A DNA stretch of 60,827 nt from contig CAJTMB010000019.1 of the NCBI GenBank assembly GCA_910577105.1, positions 1-60,827 on the forward strand, in the 5' to 3' direction. The notes under the pieces were generated by a model, which did not search any database, was not told the origin of the DNA, and saw only the letters and a program-made list of their open reading frames with translations. Origin of the DNA: an uncultured Lachnospiraceae bacterium. GTDB lineage: Bacteria > Bacillota > Clostridia > Lachnospirales > Lachnospiraceae. Positions 25,451 to 32,990 of the stretch are shown in pieces; positions within the stretch are counted from its first letter, which is position 1, and the number at the start of each line of letters is the position of its first letter. A program made the position numbers and the translations under genes.

Positions 25451-26881
25451 CTAAATTGTTCCATGCTTTTTGACAGGACGTTCCTCGCATTTCGTAAACA
25501 ACATCTCAAAAGCGCCGATTACATATTTTCTGGTATCAGCCACGTCCACTATCTGGTCAACATATCCCCTTCTGGCTGCACCGGCAGCGCTGGTCTGCAG
25601 TGCCGCATACTCTGCCGCCTTCTCTTTTATCACATCCGCGCCCATTCCTTCATACATAATTCCTGCCGCCAGTTTTGCATCCATGGAACCGATTTGTGCA
25701 TCCGGCCACGCAATGGTGATGTCAGCGCCTGTTGCTTTGGCATTCATGGCAATATACGCGCTTCCGAAAGCTTTTCCTATAATCACATTTACTTTAGGAA
25801 CCGTTGCGTTTGTAAAAGCATAAGTAAGGCGTGCCGCTGCACGGGCAATTTTCTTTTCGCTGCATGCACATGCCTTATATCCCGCTACATTGGTAAGAGT
25901 CAGTACGGGAATATCAAATGCATCACAGAATGCCACAAAATCCGCTGCTTTTTCACAGCCTTCCGGTGAAAGCGCCTCTTCAAACTTTTCCGTCACATTG
26001 CCTTCCTCATCCAGCTTTTCGCTTCTGTTGGCAACTGCTCCTACCGTTACGCCGTCCAGCCTGATAAAACCGGTCACCATGTCCATTGCAAAACCGGCTC
26101 CTACCTCCACAAAATCATGATTATCGGCAAGCACAGCCAAAGCCGCCGCCGTGTCCTTCCTAAAGCTGATAAGTTCCGGCGTCAATCTGTTTAAATCGTC
26201 CGTGCATTCATCAAAAGCAAGGTTCTCTTCATTGTTTGCAGGCAATATGGATACCAGTTTGCGGATGCCTTCCAGCACATTTGCTTCCTCACCCACAAAA
26301 TCCACGTTTCCCGCTTCCCTGCTCTGAAAAGCCGCCGATGAAGTGTCGCATTTTTCAATGGTATTGCCGGCAAGGGCATTGGGGGAATTTACAAATAATT
26401 TTGCGTTCTTTTCTTCCATAAACGTAAAATCCGACATTGCCGCCATAACGGCAAGTCCACCGCCGCAGTTTCCGAATACTGCTGAAATCTGGGGAATAAC
26501 ACCGGATGCATCAGACATCTTCCTGTAAATTGTGCCGAACGCATCCAACGCGTCTGAAGCCTCTTGAAGCCTGAGTCCTGCTGAATCCAAAAGCCCGATA
26601 ACGGGAGCTCCTGTTTTCATTGCAAGGTCATACAAATTGGCAATTTTTCTTGCATGCATTTCCCCGACGGTGCCGTTTAAGACAGACGCGTCCTGACTGT
26701 ACACATACACAAGATTGCCGCCAATCACCCCGTACCCGGTTATGACACCGTCGGAAGGAGTGTCGGCCTGTTTCAGATTAAAATCCGTTGCCCTGGCAGT
26801 AACCATCGCACCGATTTCAACGAAACTGTTGTCATCGAGTAAAGCATTGATTCTTTGACTCGCTTTTGAAGTACTACTCAT
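25451..26881 (-). CDS. Acyl-CoA carboxyltransferase (methylmalonyl-CoA decarboxylase alpha / 12S-like)
   Basis: This is a crotonase-fold carboxyltransferase of the propionyl-CoA carboxylase beta / MmdA type. It has both halves, N (SQDASVLNGTVGEMHARKI, GLLDSAGLRLQEA) and C (VLTLTNVAGY, GSAYIAMNAKATGADITIAW). At 476 residues it is slightly shorter than MmdA (about 510-520). It is the first gene of the operon. The acyl-CoA substrate is not determined; methylmalonyl-CoA, malonyl-CoA or glutaconyl-CoA are possible. Confidence 0.87.
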   Translation of the reverse strand: MSSTSKASQRINALLDDNSFVEIGAMVTARATDFNLKQADTPSDGVITGYGVIGGNLVYVYSQDASVLNGTVGEMHARKIANLYDLAMKTGAPVIGLLDSAGLRLQEASDALDAFGTIYRKMSDASGVIPQISAVFGNCGGGLAVMAAMSDFTFMEEKNAKLFVNSPNALAGNTIEKCDTSSAAFQSREAGNVDFVGEEANVLEGIRKLVSILPANNEENLAFDECTDDLNRLTPELISFRKDTAAALAVLADNHDFVEVGAGFAMDMVTGFIRLDGVTVGAVANRSEKLDEEGNVTEKFEEALSPEGCEKAADFVAFCDAFDIPVLTLTNVAGYKACACSEKKIARAAARLTYAFTNATVPKVNVIIGKAFGSAYIAMNAKATGADITIAWPDAQIGSMDAKLAAGIMYEGMGADVIKEKAAEYAALQTSAAGAARRGYVDQIVDVADTRKYVIGAFEMLFTKCEERPVKKHGTI

Positions 26882-26950
26882 GTTTTTTGGCCCTCCATTT
26901 ATGATAAATAAATAATAACAAGTTGACCGGGGGAACCGTATCGTTCCTTA

Positions 26951-26964
26951 TGTAAGCGCTTACT
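26951..26964 (-). promoter_or_regulatory. CcpA-type cre site upstream of the decarboxylase operon
   Basis: The minus strand reads AGTAAGCGCTTACA, a near-perfect palindrome fitting the catabolite-responsive element pattern WGWAARCGYTWWCA. It lies about 25 bases downstream of a candidate -10 (TATACT, 26994-26989) and about 70 bases before the first start codon, where a bound CcpA/LacI-type protein would block transcription. Confidence 0.7.
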
Positions 26965-26988
26965 CCCCCATTATTTATGTTCTGTAGT

Positions 26989-27017
26989 AGTATATCATAA
27001 AAAGAAGGGATAGACCA
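26989..27017 (-). promoter_or_regulatory. Candidate promoter of the decarboxylase operon
   Basis: TATACT at 26994-26989 is a good -10. The -35 position at 17-base spacing is TGGTCT, a poor match. It is supported mainly by the adjacent cre site and the operon start. Confidence 0.4.
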
Positions 27018-27038
27018 GCCCTAATTTCAGAAAACAAC

Positions 27039-28349
27039 CTATAAAAAGAAATACTTTCTTATCACTTTGGACAGACACCAGAAGAAGTCTGTTTCAAGCA
27101 CCGCATCCTGTGTCACAATTAAATCCTCCCTCAGGCAGCTGTCCCCCACCATATAGCGGATGCTGCCGACTACTGTTTCTTTTTCCACAGGCGCTGTCAG
27201 TCCGTCTTCTACTTCACAGAATACCTCTATCTTTTCCTCCGGGGATAGCAGCAGTCCGGTCATGGATTCCGTATGTTCCGCTCCCGCAAGCGACACCATA
27301 TCCCCGAGCCCTTTGCCTGTGCCCTCCTGCACCATAAGGTTTGCATACGACATTTCCCCGAACCTTTCCGTCCGCCCGCCTTCCACGGGAATAGGGGACA
27401 GTATTGTAACGTCATAAGATGCCTCGTCCAGACTGTGGTATGTATAATTTTCAAGTCCATATGTAAAAAGCGCCTTGGAATCCGACCATTTATAAGTTTT
27501 ATGGTTAGGCCAGCCGCAGGCCAGAAGCGCAATGGTAAACCGTTTGCCGTCCTTTTCCAGCGCCCCCACATAACAATACCCGGCCTTGTTTGTAAATCCG
27601 GTCTTTCCCGTCAATGCACCCTCCATCATATGTAAAAACGCATTGTGGTTCGTACAGGAAAACGTTCTGCCTTCTTGATTGGAGAAGGTATAAGAAGCCG
27701 TGCGTGTGATTGTCAGGAAATCCTCCGATGCCGGAGAATAAAAAGCGCAGTACGCCATAATCCGTGCAAGGTCTTCAGCAGTTGTGCCATGGGACAGCAA
27801 TACCGGGTTTCCATCTTCATCCGTGGCATTCTGGGTGGCATCCAGTCCGTTTGGCGTGATGAACCAGCTGTTTTTACACCCTATCTGTTTTGCCTTTTCA
27901 TTCATCAAGGCTGCAAAACCTTCCATGCTCCCCCCCACATGCTCCGCAATGGCCACAGCGGAATCATTATGGGATTCCAGCATCAGGGAATACAATAAGT
28001 CCTCCAGTCTGAAATGCTCCCCCTGTTTCATGTAAAGTTTTACCTTCGGCATACTCGCCGCATAGGCCGATACCTCAACAACATCTTCCCTGTCTGCATT
28101 TTCCAGCGCCAATATGCAGGTAAGGATTTTGGTGGTGCTGGCATTCGATAAAAAGACATCTCCTCCCTTGCTGTATAAAACCCTGCCTGTATCCGCATCC
28201 ATCAATACTGCGGCTGTCGCATACAGGGACGGTTCTTCCGCCGCTGATGTCTGTAAGGGAAATAAACCCAGACAAAACAACAAGGCGGTCAGAATGCACA
28301 GAACCCGGACAAATCCTTTCACTTTTCCTTTTTGAACAAAAAAATACAT
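27039..28349 (-). CDS. S11-family D-alanyl-D-alanine carboxypeptidase (first of two)
   Basis: This is a low-molecular-weight PBP trimming the terminal D-Ala of peptidoglycan peptides. The signal peptide (about 8-36) is followed by the catalytic motifs SNASTTKI (SxxK), SHNDSA (SxN) and KTGFTNKAGYC (KTG), then a PBP5-like beta domain and a hydrophobic C-terminus. The start at 28349 leaves a proper signal peptide. A GTG at 28448 that overlaps the scpB stop (ATGA-like coupling) is open in frame but would add 33 unlikely residues. A hairpin surrounds the ribosome binding site. Confidence 0.88.
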   Translation of the reverse strand: MYFFVQKGKVKGFVRVLCILTALLFCLGLFPLQTSAAEEPSLYATAAVLMDADTGRVLYSKGGDVFLSNASTTKILTCILALENADREDVVEVSAYAASMPKVKLYMKQGEHFRLEDLLYSLMLESHNDSAVAIAEHVGGSMEGFAALMNEKAKQIGCKNSWFITPNGLDATQNATDEDGNPVLLSHGTTAEDLARIMAYCAFYSPASEDFLTITRTASYTFSNQEGRTFSCTNHNAFLHMMEGALTGKTGFTNKAGYCYVGALEKDGKRFTIALLACGWPNHKTYKWSDSKALFTYGLENYTYHSLDEASYDVTILSPIPVEGGRTERFGEMSYANLMVQEGTGKGLGDMVSLAGAEHTESMTGLLLSPEEKIEVFCEVEDGLTAPVEKETVVGSIRYMVGDSCLREDLIVTQDAVLETDFFWCLSKVIRKYFFL

Positions 28350-28350
28350 A

Positions 28351-28379
28351 GCAGCAACACTCTTTCCCTTCGTTGCTAC
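28351..28379 (-). promoter_or_regulatory. Hairpin presenting the ribosome binding site of the carboxypeptidase gene
   Basis: On the minus strand GTAGCAAC and GTTGCTGC pair (8 bp with one G-T pair) around a 13-base purine-rich loop GAAGGGAAAGAGT that contains the only SD-like sequence. The stem ends one base before the start codon. It may modulate translation; this is inference. Confidence 0.4.
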
Positions 28380-28440
28380 TATGTATATGACTCCCGGGCA
28401 TAATTTAAAACGTCCTTTTTTGGTGTATAACAAAGCGCTT

Positions 28441-28452
28441 CTTCTCACACTA
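28441..28452 (-). repeat. Partial stop-codon-anchored repeat, copy D (5' end only)
   Basis: The scpB gene ends in ATA GTG TGA GAAGAAG, identical over 14 bases to the start of copy A. No hairpin 2 follows. It could be a truncated copy. Confidence 0.45.
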
Positions 28453-29008
28453 TAGATGCCGCCTCTTCCTCTGCCTGCTGTTTAAACTCCTCTACCTGCA
28501 GGGCGGAAAGTTCAGGAAGCTCTTCCAGGGATTTTACGCCAAAACTTCGCAGAAACTGTTCCGTGGTTCCAAACAGAAGCGGCCTTCCGGGCGCATCCAG
28601 CCTGCCCAGTTCCGTGATAAGGTCATACTCCAGAAGCTTGTTGATGGCATGGTCACAGCTGACGCCTCTAATCCTTTCTATTTCCAGCCTTGTAACCGGC
28701 TGTTTGTATGCTATGATGGAAAGGGTTTCCAGAACCGTATCCGTCAGAACCATCTTTTTAGGCGTTTTTGCAATCTTAATCAGATATTCATACATTTCCG
28801 CCTTGGTGGAAAGCTGTACGCTTTCCTCCAGCCACAAAAGGGAAATCCCCCTGTCCTGGGCATCGTATTTTTCCTGCATCTCACATAACACTTCTTTGAT
28901 TTCTTTCTTATCCATTTCCAATACCGCCGCCAGCCTGCTTATCTCCACGGATTCTCCCATGGTAAACAGAATAGCCTCCAGCACTGCCTGCACCTTTTGT
29001 CTGTCCAT
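28445..29008 (-). CDS. scpB: Segregation and condensation protein B
   Basis: This SMC-complex winged-helix protein (187 residues) has the family patterns ILFTMGESVEISRLA at the start and LETLSIIAYKQPVTR plus IERIRGVSCDHAI in the second winged helix. It lies 21 bases after scpA, with AGGAGAG upstream. The stop codon is within the partial repeat copy D. Confidence 0.96.
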   Translation of the reverse strand: MDRQKVQAVLEAILFTMGESVEISRLAAVLEMDKKEIKEVLCEMQEKYDAQDRGISLLWLEESVQLSTKAEMYEYLIKIAKTPKKMVLTDTVLETLSIIAYKQPVTRLEIERIRGVSCDHAINKLLEYDLITELGRLDAPGRPLLFGTTEQFLRSFGVKSLEELPELSALQVEEFKQQAEEEAASIV

Positions 29009-29029
29009 TTTTATTCTCTCCTGACGTTT

Positions 29030-29779
29030 CTATGCTGCTTCGTTGGAAGTAATCATGATATCATCAAATATTTCTTCCTGTGCTATGCTTATCTTTCCCA
29101 GCTTCATCATCTCCAGAATCACCAAAAAAGTCACTATCACTTCCATTTTGCTGTGCTGTTTTTCCAACAGCGCTCTGAAACTGAAGCTTTTATGGCGCTT
29201 TATGTATTCTTCCACATAGCCTGCTTTTACGTCCATATCCACTTCATCTTTTTCTATATTGCCGTAACTGCTCCTTATGGGGTCAATCTTGTCTTCCTGC
29301 TTTTTTACAATAGACTTGAAAATCTCCTGCAATTTCTGAAGGTTTATATCTCCAACCAGTTCCCGGTAATCTATGGGCTGCCTGTAATTTGCCACTTCCC
29401 CGGGCAGGTTCTGCTCACGAAAAAGCGTCCTGCCGGCATCCACCTGCTTGTCCCTGAGTTCAAAAGACATAAATTTGTACATCTTATACTCTAACAGGCG
29501 CTGTACCAGTTCCGCCCTGGGGTCTTCCTCTTCCCCTTCTTCATTTACTTCCCTGGGCAATAGCATTTTGCACTTGATATCAAGCAGTGTGGCAGCCATT
29601 ACAAGAAACTCGCTCATCACATTCATGTCTTCCACCGGCATCTGCCTGATATATTCCAGATACTGCTCCGTAATCTGCACAATGGGAATATCATAGATAT
29701 CTATCTTGTTTTTATCTATCAAATGTAAAAGCAGGTCCAAAGGGCCTTCAAAAACTTCCAGTTTAACAGATAATGCCAT
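29030..29779 (-). CDS. scpA: Segregation and condensation protein A
   Basis: This is the kleisin subunit bridging SMC heads. It starts LKLEVFEGPLDLLLHLIDKNK-like (FEGPLDLLLHLI), has YLEYIRQMPVEDMNVMSEFL, and a C-terminal winged helix (FLVILEMMKLGKISIAQEEI). It is full length at 249 residues and 2 bases after the phosphoesterase gene, so cotranscribed. Confidence 0.96.
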   Translation of the reverse strand: MALSVKLEVFEGPLDLLLHLIDKNKIDIYDIPIVQITEQYLEYIRQMPVEDMNVMSEFLVMAATLLDIKCKMLLPREVNEEGEEEDPRAELVQRLLEYKMYKFMSFELRDKQVDAGRTLFREQNLPGEVANYRQPIDYRELVGDINLQKLQEIFKSIVKKQEDKIDPIRSSYGNIEKDEVDMDVKAGYVEEYIKRHKSFSFRALLEKQHSKMEVIVTFLVILEMMKLGKISIAQEEIFDDIMITSNEAA

Positions 29780-29781
29780 CT

Positions 29782-30636
29782 CTATTTCCTCCGTAATTCA
29801 ATCACCAGCAGTTCTGCGGGATTAAACAGCCTTACATTCGGGGAATGGTTTCCCAGTCCCCGTCCCAAAACCATGGTTGCTTCTTTTTCCTGAAAAAGCC
29901 CTCCGTCGTATTTCGGAAAAAAACGGATTGCCGGTGATATCAGCCCTCCCAGAAACGGTACACGCACGATTCCACCATGTACATGCCCGGACAAAACCAA
30001 ATCAGCCCCCCATGCCGCATATTCGGGAAAATAATCCGGGTTATGCGCCAGAACGACGGAATACGTATTCTTGTCCACCTTTCCAATCAATTGCTCCAGA
30101 TAATCCTCCTGCATGGGTTTTACGGAGAATCTTTGGAAATACTCGCGCCCTATCTCCAGTCCATACAGGCAAATTCCCCTGTCAGGAAAACTGATACGTT
30201 CATTCCTCAAAAGACTGATGCCTGTCTCCTCCAGCCTTTTTTCAAACTTTTCCCACATGCCGTCATATTTTTCGGGACACCGGCTGATTTTCTGCTCATG
30301 ATTCCCCATTGCATAATAGACAGGATATTTTTCTTTCAGCCCGGATAAAAGATGGATTGTCCTGTCAAACTTTTCTTTCTTATCCGCCGTTATCATATCA
30401 CCTGCAATGACAATCATATCAGGCGCCGCTTCCTCGATGGCGGCAAGCACCATCTCATTATCTTTACCGTACCGGCAATTATGGAAATCCGATATCATCA
30501 CCATCCGTACCGGCTTCTTAATTTTATCGGATAAAAAAACATGATGCACCACAATAAACCGATGGGAATCATACAGCATCACCCACAGGCAAAATATGGC
30601 TATTATGGCAAACAGGGTACAAAGAACTGCAAACAT
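29782..30636 (-). CDS. YkuE-like membrane-anchored metallophosphoesterase
   Basis: A calcineurin-like phosphoesterase follows an N-terminal helix (about 2-20). The metal motifs are in order: ISDFHNC (D, H), IAGDMIT (GD), MGNHEQK (GNHE) and LSGHVHGG (GHVH). The start at 30636 has GGAAGGAAA 7 bases upstream; the open frame reaches 30738 through unlikely residues. The substrate is unknown; homologues include UDP-sugar or lipid phosphatases. Confidence 0.88.
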   Translation of the reverse strand: MFAVLCTLFAIIAIFCLWVMLYDSHRFIVVHHVFLSDKIKKPVRMVMISDFHNCRYGKDNEMVLAAIEEAAPDMIVIAGDMITADKKEKFDRTIHLLSGLKEKYPVYYAMGNHEQKISRCPEKYDGMWEKFEKRLEETGISLLRNERISFPDRGICLYGLEIGREYFQRFSVKPMQEDYLEQLIGKVDKNTYSVVLAHNPDYFPEYAAWGADLVLSGHVHGGIVRVPFLGGLISPAIRFFPKYDGGLFQEKEATMVLGRGLGNHSPNVRLFNPAELLVIELRRK

Positions 30637-30744
30637 CCGGCTATTTCCTTCCTGCATACAATGGCTGCCGGTATCCAGCTTTTGGGAAGGATACCGGGCG
30701 CCAGCTGTTAGTATATCATATTTTTCCGCTCTGCACAAATATTG

Positions 30745-31911
30745 TTATAACAAAAAGTTACGGAAAATTTTCAACAAATAATCCTTGTATACTGCCTTTT
30801 TCACACTTTCCCCGTACAATACAGGGACTTTTCCAACAACTGTTCCATTCAGCATATACAACACTTCCCCGGCTGCATTGCCTTTTTCGACCGGAGCCTT
30901 AACCTTTTCGGGTATACTAAGCATTTTTTCAATATGACTTAAATCATTTCCCTGTATATCCAGATAGTGGAACTCCCCTTCATAGACCAGGGGCACCCAT
31001 TCCTCCACACCGCCTTCCACTGCCATCTGCGGCAGGGTATCCTTGTTTTCATCCACAAACATCTGGCTTACCCCATATCCATAATTCAGCAAAGCGGCCG
31101 CATCCTGAAAACGGGTTTTGGGGTCAGGCGCCCCCATGACAACAGCGATTAAGTCTATACCGTTTTTGGAGCCGGTTGCTGACATACAATATTTGGCTTT
31201 GTCTGTGGAACCTGTTTTCAACCCGGTAATCCAGTCATACTGCTTTAACAGTTTATTGGTACTGGACAATGTAAACTGACTGGTTCCCTGTGCCGTTACA
31301 TGGGTAATATCCTCCATCCAAATCCGGGTATAATCAAATACCTGCGGATATTTCACTGTCAGTTCCCTGGACATTATCGCCACATCCTTTGCCGTTGTAT
31401 AATGGCTGTCAGAATCGGTAAGTCCGCAGCAATCCACAAAATGGGTATCCACCATCCCTAAATCGGCGGCTTTCTCATTCATCATTTCCACAAATGCCTC
31501 TTCCGACCCTGCTATGTACTCCGCAACGGCAACGGACGCGTCATTTCCGGACGCCACTGCGATACATTTTATGAGGGTATCCAGCGTCTGAATTTCTCCT
31601 TCCTCCAGATACACCTGGGAGCCTCCCATGGATTTGGCATAGGCACTGGTGATGATTTCATCTTCTAATTTTATTTTTCCTTCCTCAAGTTTCTCAAACG
31701 TAATCAGCAGCGTCATGATTTTCGTGATGCTTGCCGGGCTTCTGCGCTCCGTTGCATTGACTTCATAAATGATTGTTCCTGTGGAAGCTTCCATCAGTAT
31801 GGCGGAAGGCGCCGATATAGCCACACCGGCAGATACCGTAAAGCTGTTTCCTGCAAATACGGTAAGCACCACCAGAAAAGCTGCCAGTCTTTTTCCTATT
31901 TTTCCAAACAA
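30745..31911 (-). CDS. S11-family D-alanyl-D-alanine carboxypeptidase (second of two), TTG start
   Basis: The signal peptide (about 8-28) is followed by SPASITKI (SxxK), ASGNDASVA (SxN) and KTGSTDKAKYC (KTG), then a C-terminal PBP5-type domain and a hydrophobic/basic C-terminal helix for membrane attachment. It is full length (388). The only start that keeps the signal peptide is TTG (31911-31909), which lies inside the T-run of a hairpin; GAGGGAAG in the hairpin's 3' arm is the likely SD. It is paralogous to the gene at 27039-28349. Confidence 0.88.
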   Translation of the reverse strand: MFGKIGKRLAAFLVVLTVFAGNSFTVSAGVAISAPSAILMEASTGTIIYEVNATERRSPASITKIMTLLITFEKLEEGKIKLEDEIITSAYAKSMGGSQVYLEEGEIQTLDTLIKCIAVASGNDASVAVAEYIAGSEEAFVEMMNEKAADLGMVDTHFVDCCGLTDSDSHYTTAKDVAIMSRELTVKYPQVFDYTRIWMEDITHVTAQGTSQFTLSSTNKLLKQYDWITGLKTGSTDKAKYCMSATGSKNGIDLIAVVMGAPDPKTRFQDAAALLNYGYGVSQMFVDENKDTLPQMAVEGGVEEWVPLVYEGEFHYLDIQGNDLSHIEKMLSIPEKVKAPVEKGNAAGEVLYMLNGTVVGKVPVLYGESVKKAVYKDYLLKIFRNFLL

Positions 31912-31959
31912 AAAACCGCACTTCCCTCTTTTTCTTTATTAAAAGATATGGGAATGCGG
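31909..31959 (-). terminator. Hairpin-T6 terminator/attenuator overlapping a start codon
   Basis: Stem CCGCATTCCC/GGGAAGTGCGG is followed by TTTTTTG on the minus strand. The 3' arm holds the SD-like GAGGGAAG and the T-run merges with the TTG start of the carboxypeptidase gene. It can end transcription of the upstream CmpB-like gene and may regulate the downstream one. Confidence 0.7.
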
Positions 31960-31981
31960 CTCTTTATATTACCTTATTTAT

Positions 31982-32575
31982 TTATGACCATCTTCCTTTT
32001 AAGGCTTCGTACCTTTCGATGATGGCCTCCTTGGGTTTACTCAAATCTACCTTAAAAGCCTTCAATAGCTGGATGACATAATCCACAAACACGACAGAAA
32101 GAATCACCATGATAATACGCGTGCCAATCCGGGGGCTCACCATATCAATCGCCTGATACACTTTCCCATGGAGGAAATAAACAATGCCCAGCCCGTAAAA
32201 TCCCCATGCTATCGTACTTTCCAGACAGATAATGCCTTTGTAGTTAAGAGGTTTTTCATTGTAGTCCCACCACAATTCCCCAAAAAGCTTTATCATCAGT
32301 TTTCCCACCAGAAATTCAAAGGTGGTTGCCAAAATGGCGGCTACAAAATACAGCAAAATGCCATTCCACCTGAGGGGACTGAGCACCAGATATCCAATCA
32401 CGGCGCCAAAACCGTAAATCGGACAGAAAGGACTTTTAGCAAATCCCCTGTTCGTAATCTTTTTATTGCAAAAAGACATATAAATAGATTCCACAAGCCA
32501 CCCCAGCATACTGTAAATTACAAAAGCAGCAACCAGATGGTATACATCCGTCCCAAGCAATTCCATCGTCCACAT
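31982..32575 (-). CDS. ABC_trans_CmpB-family membrane protein
   Basis: The protein has about 197 residues and four to five hydrophobic segments. It has the family features YSMLGWLVESIYMSF, the KSPFCPIYGFGAV stretch and LWWDYNEKPLNYKG. Databases often call this family a putative ABC transporter permease, but no ATPase is adjacent and the transport role is unproven. The start at 32575 has AGGAGAAGG; the ATG at 32590 overlaps that site. Confidence 0.82.
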   Translation of the reverse strand: MWTMELLGTDVYHLVAAFVIYSMLGWLVESIYMSFCNKKITNRGFAKSPFCPIYGFGAVIGYLVLSPLRWNGILLYFVAAILATTFEFLVGKLMIKLFGELWWDYNEKPLNYKGIICLESTIAWGFYGLGIVYFLHGKVYQAIDMVSPRIGTRIIMVILSVVFVDYVIQLLKAFKVDLSKPKEAIIERYEALKGRWS

Positions 32576-32609
32576 ATTCCTTCTCCTCATTTGCTATTCA
32601 AAATTATAA

Positions 32610-32649
32610 TAAGAAAACAAAAGTCCCGGAACAATGACCCCAGGACTTT
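32610..32649 (-). terminator. Terminator after rpsU
   Basis: AAAGTCC/GGACTTT stem extended by partly paired GGGGT/ATTGTTCC, then TTGTTTTC on the minus strand. Confidence 0.75.
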
Positions 32650-32654
32650 GCCGA

Positions 32655-32831
32655 TTAGTTATATTTACGTTTTCTAGCTGCTTCAGACTTCTTTTTGCGT
32701 CTTACGCTGGGTTTTTCATAGTGCTCTCTCTTGCGGATTTCCTGCTGGATACCTGCCTTTGCACAGCTTCTTTTAAAACGACGCAACGCGCTGTCTAAAG
32801 TTTCGTTTTCTTTTACGATTACATTTGACAT
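32655..32831 (-). CDS. rpsU: 30S ribosomal protein S21
   Basis: This 58-residue basic ribosomal protein has the invariant start MSNVIVKENETLDSALRRFK and a Lys/Arg-rich tail (RRKKKSEAARKRKYN). The start at 32831 is the family start; the longer frame to 32879 adds non-conserved residues. It has its own promoter and terminator. Confidence 0.97.
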   Translation of the reverse strand: MSNVIVKENETLDSALRRFKRSCAKAGIQQEIRKREHYEKPSVRRKKKSEAARKRKYN

Positions 32832-32939
32832 GCCTACACCCGACCTCCCTTCAGTCCCTTCAAGCAACTCGACTGACATGGGTTAATATATGTACATGTA
32901 TGTCCCTTGCATTTGCATCAGTCCGCATGCACAATTAAC

Positions 32940-32967
32940 ATTATATCATAAAATCGTTGGACGTCAA
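32940..32967 (-). promoter_or_regulatory. rpsU promoter
   Basis: A TTGACG -35 (32967-32962) and a perfect TATAAT -10 (32945-32940) are separated by 16 bases. They leave a leader of about 105 bases before rpsU in which no known riboswitch or ribosomal-protein site is recognised. Confidence 0.8.
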
Positions 32968-32990
32968 CAGTTTTTTTTATTTTCTGGATT

